In this document: piece after piece, positions 44,132 through 52,487 of the stretch | Numbering within the stretch: the stretch's first letter is position 1 | Layout of the letters: each line of letters opens with the position of its first letter | Made by a program: the position numbers and the translations under genes | The notes under the pieces: generated by a model | Seen by the model: only the letters and a program-made list of their open reading frames with translations | Told to the model about the DNA's origin: nothing | Database searches by the model: none | Source: Halococcus salsus | GTDB taxonomy: Archaea > Halobacteriota > Halobacteria > Halobacteriales > Halococcaceae | DNA length: 55,058 nucleotides | NCBI RefSeq assembly: GCF_009900715.1 | Contig: NZ_JAAAJC010000002.1 | Coordinates: forward strand, 417,507 to 472,564 | Direction of reading: 5' to 3'

Positions 44132-45838
44132 CTATCGAAGCGCGTCGGCCCGGAACTCGAAGCCCACGACGGGGAGTTCGAGGCCGTGCTCGACGAGGAC
44201 TTCGGGGCGGAGTTCGCCGACGATCCCTCCCTTTTCTCCGTCGAGCACCACGCTCGCGACGCGTCCCTCGATGAACGATGGATGCTCGGTCGCGGGCGTT
44301 TCGAGTTCGACGTCGAACGCGCGTGCGAGCGACGACAGTCGGCCCTTCGCGTCCTCGAACGAGGCGTCGGTTCGTGCGAGGACGGCGGCAACGTGGCGCT
44401 CCTCGGCGACGTTCGTTGGCTCGTTAGGGTCGATGTGTGCTGCGAGTCCGACCTCCGCAAGGTCTTGCGGATAACGCCGATGGGTGTTGTTTTCGAGCAC
44501 CATCAGCAGCGAGGGCAGCGCCCAGGTCCGAACGACCTCGTAGTCGCGGCTGTAGGGCTCGGCGATCCGGGCGGGGTCGGCCGCCCCGAGGGCGTCGTCC
44601 GACGGGTCGAGGCTCATCCGGTCGAAGTTCTCGGTCTCGCCGATGAGGTGGAAGTTCAACAGGTCCTCGAAGCCGAGCCCGGTGAGGGTCTCGCGGACCG
44701 CGCGTTCGTGGCGCGAGCGCTCGTGGCGGCCCCCGACGGTGGAGACGTCGGGATACTCCGGTTTGAGGTCGTTGAAGCCGTAGGCCCGCCCGATGTCGTC
44801 GATCACGTCGACCGGGTGGAGCACGTCCGTCCGGTAGGGCGGTATCGAGACAGTGTAGACCGCGTCGTCGGTGGGGTCGGACTCGGCGTCGAGACCCGAG
44901 CGTTCGAGGAGGTCCACCACCTCGCGTTCGTCGAGCGCGACCCCGAGCGCGCGCTCGATCCGGTCGTGCGGCACGGTCTGTTCGGTCACCTCGAAGTCGG
45001 GCCGGTCGAGGTCGCCGTCGGGGTACTCGACGGTCACGCGTTCGACCGTCGCGCCGCGGGCGTCGAGCGCGTAGCAGATGATGGCGCACATCCGGTCGAT
45101 GGTCCATTGGTCCGTGCCGGTGAGTTCGACGAGGAGGTCGCGGCTCCCGGTGTCGACCTCCGTCCGCCGACCGTTGATGACGGGCGGGAACGAGAACAGC
45201 CCGATGTCGTCGTAGATCGCGGGATAGCGCTCGTAGTCGTCGAGGAGGTCGGCGTAGGTCTCGCCGGTCGGGTGGTCGGTGAGGATCTCCCCGGGGGTTC
45301 GTTCGGCGTCGTCGTCGAGCGCGACGAAGCTATCGCCATCGGGTTCGACCCCGCGATACGTTATCGAGTTCTGACTGCCCTCGACCCGGGCCTGGCCTTT
45401 GACCATCGTGAGGTCGTGGATCCCGATGGCCCCCTTCGCGCGCCCGCGACCCATCGTGGCGTGGAGTTTCTCCTGTAACTGGATCAGCGAGTCGAGCCCC
45501 GCCTCGTCGAGATCCACACCTCGAACCACCGCGCCCGTGACGTAGGGCCGTTCGTCGGGCACCGATTCGTCGACCTCGATGGTCCAGTCGGGCGCGTTCG
45601 TGTTCGGGATGTAGATCCCCCTATCGTCGCCGTACTGATAGCGAAGCGAGCGCGCGACGCCCTCGACGGAGAGTCTGTCGAGCCTATCCGCCTCGAATTC
45701 GAGCTGGAACAGCCCGTCCTCGGTCTCGCCCTCGAACTCGAGCCCGAGTTCGAAGAGGTCCGCGAGGAGTTCGTCGTCCTCGGTCTCGTGGCCGGTGAAC
45801 CGCCGGAGTTCGTCGGGGTCGACGTCGACGACGGGCAT
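44132..45838 (-). CDS. pheT: phenylalanyl-tRNA synthetase beta subunit
   Basis: Beta chain of the (alpha-beta)2 PheRS, which recognises and helps charge tRNA-Phe. The 568-residue archaeal short form starts MPVVDVDPDELRRFTGHETE and contains the B3/B4 editing region (KGAIGIHDLTMVKGQARVEGS) and the core-like domain. The latter includes DVLHPVDVIDDIGRAYGFNDLKPE, RHERAVRETLTGLGFEDLLNFHL, YEVVRTWALPSLLMVLENN and PQDLAEVGLAAHI. The ATG overlaps the pheS stop by one base (TGATG), indicating translational coupling, as expected for equimolar subunits. Confidence 0.95.
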   Translation of the reverse strand: MPVVDVDPDELRRFTGHETEDDELLADLFELGLEFEGETEDGLFQLEFEADRLDRLSVEGVARSLRYQYGDDRGIYIPNTNAPDWTIEVDESVPDERPYVTGAVVRGVDLDEAGLDSLIQLQEKLHATMGRGRAKGAIGIHDLTMVKGQARVEGSQNSITYRGVEPDGDSFVALDDDAERTPGEILTDHPTGETYADLLDDYERYPAIYDDIGLFSFPPVINGRRTEVDTGSRDLLVELTGTDQWTIDRMCAIICYALDARGATVERVTVEYPDGDLDRPDFEVTEQTVPHDRIERALGVALDEREVVDLLERSGLDAESDPTDDAVYTVSIPPYRTDVLHPVDVIDDIGRAYGFNDLKPEYPDVSTVGGRHERSRHERAVRETLTGLGFEDLLNFHLIGETENFDRMSLDPSDDALGAADPARIAEPYSRDYEVVRTWALPSLLMVLENNTHRRYPQDLAEVGLAAHIDPNEPTNVAEERHVAAVLARTDASFEDAKGRLSSLARAFDVELETPATEHPSFIEGRVASVVLDGEKGGIVGELRPEVLVEHGLELPVVGFEFRADALR

Positions 45839-47334
45839 CAGTAGACCACCTCCGCGTTCCGGAGGAAGTCGAGGTCGACGAGCGTCCCGTGGACGTCGCG
45901 AATGTCCTCGAAGCCGTGGGTGAGCATCAGGAGGCGTTCGAGCGCGAGTCCCCACGCCATCACGTCACAGTCGACGCCCAACGGGTCGAGCATCTCGGGG
46001 CGAAAGAGCCCGGAGTTGCCGATCTCGACGAGTTCCCCCGTCGTGGGATGTTCGCCGAAGAGCTCGAAGCTCGGCTCGGTGTAGGGGTTGTAGGTCGGCT
46101 TGAACTGGAGATCCGTGATCCCGAACTGTTCGTAGAACTCGGTGAAGGTGCCCATCAGGTCCCGAACCGAGAGGTCCTCGGCCATCACCCAGCCCTCGAT
46201 CTGGAAGAACTCGAGGAGGTGCGTCGCGTCGAGCGTGTCGTTGCGGTAGACCTTCTCGACGCTGAAGAACCGCTGTGGCGGTTCGAGGTCGCCGACCGCC
46301 TCACCCGAGAGGTAGCGGGCCGACAGCGAGGTGGTGTGTCCACGCAGTGTGAGGCCGCGCGCGACGTCCTCGGCCCACGGCGAGTGATAGCCCTCGCCGT
46401 CGTCGACTCCCTCCAAGTGCGCGCGCTTGACCCCCTCGACGAGGTCGGCGGGAAGGTCGTCGATCTCCGGCGGGTCCGCGAGCGTGAACTGGTCCCAGTG
46501 GGTTCTCGCGGGGTGGTCCTGGGGCATGAACAGCGCGTCGTTGATCCAGAACTCCGCGTCGGCGTGCGGGCCGTCCATCTCCTCGAAGCCCATCCCGACT
46601 AGGACGTCTTTCACTCGTTCAGCTGTTTGTCGGAGCGGGTGGATCCGCCCGCCGTCGACCCGCTCGGCGTCGGCCGCGACGTTGTACTCGGCAAACTCGA
46701 CGTCGCGCCACTCGCCGGTCGTGAGAAGGTCGGGGGTGAGCTGGCCGACAGTGTCGGCGGTCTCGACGCCCTCCATCAGCGCCGTCACGCCGTCGTCGGT
46801 GAGTCGGACCTCGCGCACGACGGTCTCCTCGCGCTGGACGAGACCCCGGCTCGCGAGGCGGTCGAGGAGCTCTTCGTCGGCTATCGACGCACCGTCGGCG
46901 AGCGAGACGAGCGCCGCGTGTTCGGGGTCGTCGTTGGGGTCGGCCTCGGGGTCGGTGCTGACGGTTCCCGATTCGATCTCGCCGTAGCCCTTCCGGGCGA
47001 AGTTCGAGAGCGCGATGTCGACCGCCGGGCCGTCGAGCCCGGACGCACTGATGACGGGTCCCATCTCGGCGTCGCCGTCCATCCCGTCGGCGGCCTCGTA
47101 GAGCCGGGTCTCGGGGAGGCCGGAATCCGCGTATTCGCGGCCCTCCTCGGTGAGGGTCGCCGTCGTCCGGCTGTGTTCGACGACGTCGAGGAGCCCCTCG
47201 TCTTCGAGCGCGAAGGCCGCGCCGGTGACGGTCGTGGGATTCGTGCCTGTCTCGGTCGCGATCTCGTCGATCGGTCGTGCCTCGGTCGCGCTCGCGGCTT
47301 CGAGCACCGCGAGCTGTGCTTCGGGGAGTCTCAT
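45838..47334 (-). CDS. pheS: phenylalanyl-tRNA synthetase alpha subunit
   Basis: Catalytic alpha chain of PheRS, 498 residues. The N-terminal third is the archaeal/eukaryotic winged-helix region (LPEAQLAVLEAASATEARPIDEIA and VSLADGASIADEELLDRLASRGLV) that binds tRNA. The class II catalytic core has motif 1 HPLRQTAERVKDVLVGMGFEEM, motif 2 FFSVEKVYRNDTLDATHLLEF and motif 3 AWGLALERLLML near the end. It heads a two-gene unit with pheT. The ATG at 47334 gives the family N terminus. Confidence 0.96.
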   Translation of the reverse strand: MRLPEAQLAVLEAASATEARPIDEIATETGTNPTTVTGAAFALEDEGLLDVVEHSRTTATLTEEGREYADSGLPETRLYEAADGMDGDAEMGPVISASGLDGPAVDIALSNFARKGYGEIESGTVSTDPEADPNDDPEHAALVSLADGASIADEELLDRLASRGLVQREETVVREVRLTDDGVTALMEGVETADTVGQLTPDLLTTGEWRDVEFAEYNVAADAERVDGGRIHPLRQTAERVKDVLVGMGFEEMDGPHADAEFWINDALFMPQDHPARTHWDQFTLADPPEIDDLPADLVEGVKRAHLEGVDDGEGYHSPWAEDVARGLTLRGHTTSLSARYLSGEAVGDLEPPQRFFSVEKVYRNDTLDATHLLEFFQIEGWVMAEDLSVRDLMGTFTEFYEQFGITDLQFKPTYNPYTEPSFELFGEHPTTGELVEIGNSGLFRPEMLDPLGVDCDVMAWGLALERLLMLTHGFEDIRDVHGTLVDLDFLRNAEVVY

Positions 47335-47566
47335 GTGCTGTGTACTGGGAGTCGTTCAACTAACGGTTCCGACTCGGGTGTGAGGGTTTCGGCCGCCGCG
47401 GCGTCCACGCTCGTCAGAGTCGTCCGAAAAAGCGAAAGCCGAACCCGGGGCTGGTCGAGGGTCGAATCGCGCGACGCCCATGGCGGTGTTCGGCTGCCAT
47501 GTGCTCCCGTGGTCCGCTCGCCGACAAAACTCTTCTGGCGCGGCGCGCGTCGAGCGTTGTTTGCAG

Positions 47567-48427
47567 CTAGCCACACGAGACTGGGCGACCGGGGCCGAGC
47601 CGTGGCTGTTTCCGGATGAGGTGGAGCCCGCGTTCTCGTGCGTCCGCACAGTCGAGTGGCCCCTGGTACTCACAGACGCCGAGCCACTTGCCCGCGTCGA
47701 GGAACGGTGCGTACGCGTCGACCTCGTCGTACTCGTAGGCCTGTTCGGCGAGACAGCCGTCGAAGGCGGGTTCGAGCGCTGCGGCTTGCCCGGCGTCGTT
47801 CTTGAGGATAGCGGCGAGCCCGTGGTCGTGGGCGATCCGCGCGAGCAGCCGGTTGTACGCGAGCTGGTCCGTCGCGGAGACCGAGACCCCGGTGTTCGGG
47901 TTGGCGTAGACGTCGACGTTGTCCCACTCGATGGCGTCGAAGCCCTTCGCGCGTGCGAGGCGCGCACGCTCGCGCATGATCGGTTCGAGCACGTCGTGGC
48001 GAGTCACGTCGAGCCACCGCTCGCCGGGCCAGCCGTCGAGCCCGGTCCCCAACACCGACTCGGGGAAGTCGTCCGCGTCGGGTCGCCACCGTTCGTACGA
48101 GCCACCCGAGAAGTAGGCCACGAGGTAGCGCCCGTCGGCGGCGAGCGAGTCGAGGACCGACCGCGGCGTCTCGAACCCGTCGACATCGTAGAGCGCGACG
48201 TCGTAGCCGGTGTTCACGGTCCCGGAGAGCTGCCACTGCCAGTCGGCACTGGCCGGCGGCGGCGTCCATCCACCGTCGACGGGTCCGGTCGAAGCGGCGT
48301 CGGCCCCGCCGGTCGTGCGGCGAGCGAGTGTGTAGCCGACCCCCGCCACGCCGGAGAGCGCGAGCGCGCCGAGAACGGCGCGTCGCGGTGTCGGCGATCG
48401 GGTGGCTACGGTGGGACGGACGGACAT
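47567..48427 (-). CDS. exported GH114-like (endo-alpha-1,4-polygalactosaminidase type) protein
   Basis: A 286-residue protein with a Tat-like signal (TPRRAVLGALALSGVAGVGY, Arg-Arg at about 14-15) and a TIM-barrel-like domain. WQWQLSGTVNTGYDVALYDVDGF, YLVAYFSGGSYERWRPD, GFDAIEWDNVDVYANPN and LLARIAHDHGLAAILKNDAG are the GH114/TM1410 family pattern, with Asp of VALYDVD and Glu of AIEWDN as likely acidic catalytic residues. Such enzymes cut galactosaminogalactan-type or related amino-sugar polymers. ATG at 48427 is preferred because it begins directly before the signal. The true substrate in an archaeon, perhaps its own exopolysaccharide, is inference. Confidence 0.82.
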   Translation of the reverse strand: MSVRPTVATRSPTPRRAVLGALALSGVAGVGYTLARRTTGGADAASTGPVDGGWTPPPASADWQWQLSGTVNTGYDVALYDVDGFETPRSVLDSLAADGRYLVAYFSGGSYERWRPDADDFPESVLGTGLDGWPGERWLDVTRHDVLEPIMRERARLARAKGFDAIEWDNVDVYANPNTGVSVSATDQLAYNRLLARIAHDHGLAAILKNDAGQAAALEPAFDGCLAEQAYEYDEVDAYAPFLDAGKWLGVCEYQGPLDCADARERGLHLIRKQPRLGPGRPVSCG

Positions 48428-48521
48428 CAGTCGTCGAGAAGGGTCGGTGACGAGCGAGGATAAGCGCAGCCCATCGACGCGCAAGAACTAACGACGACGA
48501 GCGAGAGTGGATAGACAACAA

Positions 48522-49583
48522 ATGTCCAAACGCCGTGCCCAAGAGCTGGCCGACGAGGCCGGGATCGAGAACCAGCACGCGGTGGTGACCCGCGCGGAAC
48601 CGATGGACCGCGACCGCATCGACGAGATCGAGACGGTGCTCGACGACGACCGCGAGACCCTCGTCGAGCGGCTCGACATCGATTCGCCGCCCGGACCGAT
48701 AACCGAGGACGCCGAGGGATGGGAGGAGGCGATCGACGCGCTCCGCGAGTCGGGCGCGAAGTCGGTGGCGACGGCGATGCGCTCGCGCGTCGACACCCTC
48801 CGCGAACGCGCCGAGCGCTCGTATCCCTCGTTGCTTCAACTGGGATTCCGGCCCGAGCGACCCTTCGAGTTCGTGCCGGGCCAGTTCGCCCGGATCAGCT
48901 ACGAAGAGGAGGAGCCGCGGGTCTACTCGATCGCGAGTTCGCCGAACGCCGACGACATGGAGCTCTGCATCCGGCGGGTGCCCGGCGGCCACCTCACCCC
49001 CGACCTCTGTGACCGCACCAAGGAGGGAGACGACCTCTTCCTGCGTGGCCCCTACGGCGACGAGTTCATGCTCCAGGACCCGACCGATCGAGATCTGGTG
49101 TTCGTCGCCACCGGGACCGGCGCGGCCCCGTTCAAGAGCATGATCGATTACACCTTCGAGGAGGACCTCGACGAGTACGACGGGACCGAACGCGACGTCT
49201 GGCTGTTCGTGGGATCGTCGTGGAAGGACGACCTGCCCTACCGCGAGGAGTTCCTGAAACTCGCCGACGAGCACGACAACTTCCACCCCGTGATGACCTG
49301 CAGCCGGGAGAAGCACCTCTCGAACTGGGAGGGCGAGACCGAGTACGTCCAGCACACCCTCCTGAAGTACGTCGACCCCGAGAAGGCCGAGACGGACTCG
49401 CTCCCGCCCGAGACCGAGGAGTTCGTCGGCAGCGACCCGGCCAACGAGATCGACGCGCGGATCGACCCCGGCAACAGCGAGGTCTACGTCTGTGGCATCG
49501 GCGCGATGTGCGAGAGCGTCCGGAACGTCGTCGAACCGCTCGGGATCTCGGATCTCTACTACGAGGAGGAGAGCTACGGGTAA
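48522..49583 (+). CDS. ferredoxin-NADP reductase-type flavoprotein with N-terminal extension
   Basis: A 353-residue protein. The first about 95 residues are acidic and helical (ADEAGIENQHAVVTRAEPMDRDRIDEIE, WEEAIDALRESGAKSVATAMRSRVDTL) and match no domain I know. The rest is an FNR-type reductase: FVPGQFARISYEEEEPRVYSIASSP binds FAD (RxYS), GPYGDEFML follows, FVATGTGAAPFKSMI is the NAD(P) loop and EVYVCGIGAMCESVRNVV is the terminal part. ATG at 48522 begins MSKRRAQELAD. It could transfer electrons between NAD(P)H and ferredoxin or a flavoprotein partner; no partner gene adjoins. Confidence 0.85.
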   Translation: MSKRRAQELADEAGIENQHAVVTRAEPMDRDRIDEIETVLDDDRETLVERLDIDSPPGPITEDAEGWEEAIDALRESGAKSVATAMRSRVDTLRERAERSYPSLLQLGFRPERPFEFVPGQFARISYEEEEPRVYSIASSPNADDMELCIRRVPGGHLTPDLCDRTKEGDDLFLRGPYGDEFMLQDPTDRDLVFVATGTGAAPFKSMIDYTFEEDLDEYDGTERDVWLFVGSSWKDDLPYREEFLKLADEHDNFHPVMTCSREKHLSNWEGETEYVQHTLLKYVDPEKAETDSLPPETEEFVGSDPANEIDARIDPGNSEVYVCGIGAMCESVRNVVEPLGISDLYYEEESYG

Positions 49584-49654
49584 ACGAACGACCCCGCTTC
49601 AGACACCGCTGCGGAAGGCGGTGGCGCGCGATGAATCCGGCCGCAGGCCGGAGA

Positions 49655-49760
49655 ACGCGCGAGGGATGAGTGAGCGACCGACGGGAGCGAACGAATCGGC
49701 TGGGGAGGCTCGTGGCTGTCGCGGGGCGGGGCGGTTTGCGGTTCTCGTTTGCGTCGGGAT
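49655..49760 (-). repeat. dispersed intergenic repeat, copy 2 (inverted)
   Basis: Read on the minus strand it starts near GCAAACGAGAACCGCAAACC and includes the core GCGACAGCCACGAGCCTCCC C-AGCCGA (49726-49696) and CACTCATCCCTCGCGC. It agrees with copies 1 and 3 in order but has diverged after the core (TTCGTTCGCTCCC instead of CTGCGCTCCTC). Confidence 0.75.
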
Positions 49761-49845
49761 ACTGCGGTAAATCGACTGTCGACACTCGAACAAACCTTGA
49801 GACGCTGTCAGAAAGCTCGATGCGATTCTGAGACGCGGAAAGAAA

Positions 49846-51408
49846 TTACGTCGCGCGCGGGCTGTCGAGGTCGATGTCGAGGTCCGCAAGAAGGTCCTCG
49901 GCCTCCGCGCGTTTCTCCTGGTGCTCTTCGAGGAACTCGCGCATCAACTCCGCGGCCTGCTCCTTGCAGCCACCACACAACCGTTCGCCGCCGGTGCACT
50001 CCTCATAGACCGTCGTCGCGAACTCGTCGTCGTCCGCGGCGAGGAGGTAGGCATAGAGTTCGTAGACGGGGCACTCGTCGGCCTTCCCGCCGAGTTCACG
50101 CTGTTTCTCGGCGGTCTCGCGCCCGCCGGTCGTGGCCGATTTCACTTTGTTGTACCCATCCTCGGGGTCGTCGAGCAGGCTGATGTGGCTCGCCGGGATG
50201 GACGAGGACATCTTGCCGCCCGTGAGGCCGGTCATGAAGCGATGGTAGATCGAGGACGGCGCGACGAAGCCGTAGCCGCCGTGGTCGAGTTCGACTTCGC
50301 TGGCGAGCGATTCGGCCTCGTCCCGCGAGAGATCGAAGCTGTCGATGTGGCCCTCGTAGACCCGTTTCTCGCCCTCGACGGCTTCGATGAGCGCCGAAAA
50401 GGCATCATCGGTCGCGTTGCGGTCGAGAAAGCGGGTTCGCGGGCGAAGGGGCTCCTTGCCGGCGGCCCGGAGCTTCTCGACCGTGTTATCGTGGACCGGG
50501 GAGCCGTCGGCGCGCTCGGCCAGCCAGTCGGCGGCCGCGATACACCGGACGGGGTCGTCCTCGTCGGATGTGGAGAGCGCCTCGAACGCCTCGGCGAGCA
50601 GCGCGCGTTCGGCGGGGTCGGCCTCAAAGCTCGCGTAGGCCTCCGTCACCCCGAAGTACCCCATTCGGGCCGCGAGGTCGCGCGAGAGCCGGACGTGTGG
50701 GTCCTGGTCCGGTCCCACAGGGATCACCGTTGGTTTCGGCTCGTCGAGTTGGGGATAGAGGATGTCCGCCATCTGGGTCACGACCGACTGCATGTGTGAG
50801 ACGTCGGTCTCGCCGCCGAAACCGTAGATGCTTTCGAGCTCCGAGAAGTTGGTCTCGATGCCGAGCTCGAACGCGAGGTCCTGGAGCGGACGGTTGTCCG
50901 ACTGCCGGTAGAGTTCGCCCGCCTCGGGGTCGAAGCCGAGCGCGATCAGGCTCAGGAGGTAGTCCCGCGCGTGCTCGTCGATCTCCGCCCACGAGAGCCC
51001 GCGGGCGCTGTGGGCTTCGAGGTCGGCGATGAGTCCATAGGTATCCGCGCCGCGCTCCTGATGCCAGATGAGTTCGTCGAAGACGAGTTTGTGGCCGATG
51101 TGCGGGTCGCCGGTCGGCATGAACCCCGAGAGCGCCGCGGCGGGGTCGTCGTTCCGCAACGCGTCGAGCACCCGTCCGTAGCCCCGATGGCCGAAGATGA
51201 CCCCGCGACGCATCAGGTAGTGCGGGGCGGGGACGCCGGGCAGCACGTCGTCGAAGGCCTCGATCCCGAACTCCTCGAAGAGGTTGCGGTAGTCCTCGAC
51301 CGTCGAGGAGCCCCACGGGTCGAGCGTCGTTCCGTCGGCTCCTGTGGCGGTTCCTCCATCGGGCCGAGGCCGGTCCGGCGCTCGTGCGTCGTGGTCTGGG
51401 TCTGTCAT
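49846..51408 (-). CDS. trpS: tryptophanyl-tRNA synthetase
   Basis: Class I synthetase that charges tRNA-Trp, 520 residues, archaeal/eukaryotic type. An acidic Pro-rich N-terminal tail (1-30) precedes the core with DPHIGHK (HIGH motif at 103-106) and GGKMSSSIP (KMSKS motif at about 399-403). Other landmarks are SGFMPTGDPHIGHKLVFDELI, FGGETDVSHMQSVV and VGPDQDPHVRLSRDLA. Its ATG overlaps the stop of endA by 4 bases, so the two are co-translated. The length over 500 residues and the tail are normal for haloarchaea. Pairing with EndA makes sense because haloarchaeal tRNA-Trp has an intron. Confidence 0.95.
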   Translation of the reverse strand: MTDPDHDARAPDRPRPDGGTATGADGTTLDPWGSSTVEDYRNLFEEFGIEAFDDVLPGVPAPHYLMRRGVIFGHRGYGRVLDALRNDDPAAALSGFMPTGDPHIGHKLVFDELIWHQERGADTYGLIADLEAHSARGLSWAEIDEHARDYLLSLIALGFDPEAGELYRQSDNRPLQDLAFELGIETNFSELESIYGFGGETDVSHMQSVVTQMADILYPQLDEPKPTVIPVGPDQDPHVRLSRDLAARMGYFGVTEAYASFEADPAERALLAEAFEALSTSDEDDPVRCIAAADWLAERADGSPVHDNTVEKLRAAGKEPLRPRTRFLDRNATDDAFSALIEAVEGEKRVYEGHIDSFDLSRDEAESLASEVELDHGGYGFVAPSSIYHRFMTGLTGGKMSSSIPASHISLLDDPEDGYNKVKSATTGGRETAEKQRELGGKADECPVYELYAYLLAADDDEFATTVYEECTGGERLCGGCKEQAAELMREFLEEHQEKRAEAEDLLADLDIDLDSPRAT

Positions 51409-52424
51409 GGGCGGATTCGCTCGACGGCGAGCCAGTCGATAGTATCGTTCGAGCCCGTCAGCGCAAAAACCGTTCGCTTGTGGACCCCACCCGCGAGCCG
51501 GGCGTCGAGCGAGAGTTCGCGCGGCCCGAACGCGTAGCCCGCCGGAAGCACCCGAACCAGGTTCTCGGAGTGCCCGAGGTTCTCGACCGTTTCGACCGTC
51601 GAGTAGGTTCGGAAGTCCGCCCCGAACTTGAAGCCTGTCTTGGGAACCAACCCCTTCGAACGAAGCGCCGCGTAGACCGCGAGCCGACGGTCGAACCGTT
51701 CGCCCTCGACCTCGCGCCCGCGCTCGACGACCGCGGCGGGCTCGACGTCGAGATCGAGGACTCCCTCGCGGGCGAGATAGGCGGCTTCGACCAGCGAGAG
51801 CTGGAGCGGCCCGCCCTCGGCCCCGCGACCCGCGAGGCGCTGGCCAAAGAAGCCGCGCTCGTAGAGGTCCTCCGGCGGGTCCCAGAGCACGACCCGGTCG
51901 GCGAGGATCTCGCCCGACGCACGCGAGGGATCGTAGTCGGTGCTCCCCTCGATGGTCGGACGACTCGTTTCGAGGTAGGTAATCTCGCTCTCCTCGTCGA
52001 CGACCGCGAGAACGACGTCACCGAGGTCGGTCGCCGGAACCGATTCGCGCTCGCCCGCCACCCGGATCCGATAGCGAACCTCGTCGTCCCACGGCCCCTT
52101 TCCCTGCGGGTAGACCACGAGGTCCGCGGCCGAACTGGGGTTCTCGACCCAGCCGTCGCGCGCGGGCGAGAGGTAGAACCCGCGCTCGCGGAAGTCCTTG
52201 TAGACCAGAAACCTGACCACGAGCCGGTCGTCCGTGGTGAGAAATTCCCGGAGTCCCATGCCATCGACCGTATCGAGGTCGTCGCGGTAGAGGAGGTGGG
52301 CGGCCTCGACCGGCGCGAGCGCGACCCCGGACCCGGTGGGCCGGCCGTAGCCCCGCGAGTCGTAGAACCGCTGGCGGGCGTCGCCGCCGGCGCGAACGAC
52401 GTCGCCATCGAGCGTGGCGTCCAT
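51405..52424 (-). CDS. endA: tRNA-splicing endonuclease EndA
   Basis: Cuts the bulge-helix-bulge of intron-containing tRNAs and of rRNA precursors. The 339-residue haloarchaeal form is a duplicated homodimer-type enzyme: an N-terminal catalytically dead half and a C-terminal half with the triad Tyr274 (FRTYSTV), His285 (LGHSENLV) and Lys316 (HKRTVF). FKFGADFRTYS and RFLVYKDFRERGFYLSPARD in the first half are typical of this alpha2 type. Its stop overlaps trpS by 4 bases, and the NucS-N/zinc-ribbon gene ends 63 bases upstream. Substrates for it, bulge-helix-bulge stems around 16S and 23S, lie in this window. Confidence 0.96.
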   Translation of the reverse strand: MDATLDGDVVRAGGDARQRFYDSRGYGRPTGSGVALAPVEAAHLLYRDDLDTVDGMGLREFLTTDDRLVVRFLVYKDFRERGFYLSPARDGWVENPSSAADLVVYPQGKGPWDDEVRYRIRVAGERESVPATDLGDVVLAVVDEESEITYLETSRPTIEGSTDYDPSRASGEILADRVVLWDPPEDLYERGFFGQRLAGRGAEGGPLQLSLVEAAYLAREGVLDLDVEPAAVVERGREVEGERFDRRLAVYAALRSKGLVPKTGFKFGADFRTYSTVETVENLGHSENLVRVLPAGYAFGPRELSLDARLAGGVHKRTVFALTGSNDTIDWLAVERIRP

Positions 52425-52487
52425 GGCCGAAACGGGCCGCGAGGCGACAAGTGGCCTGCGGTCGGGCGCGGCGGGAGGGGACGAACG

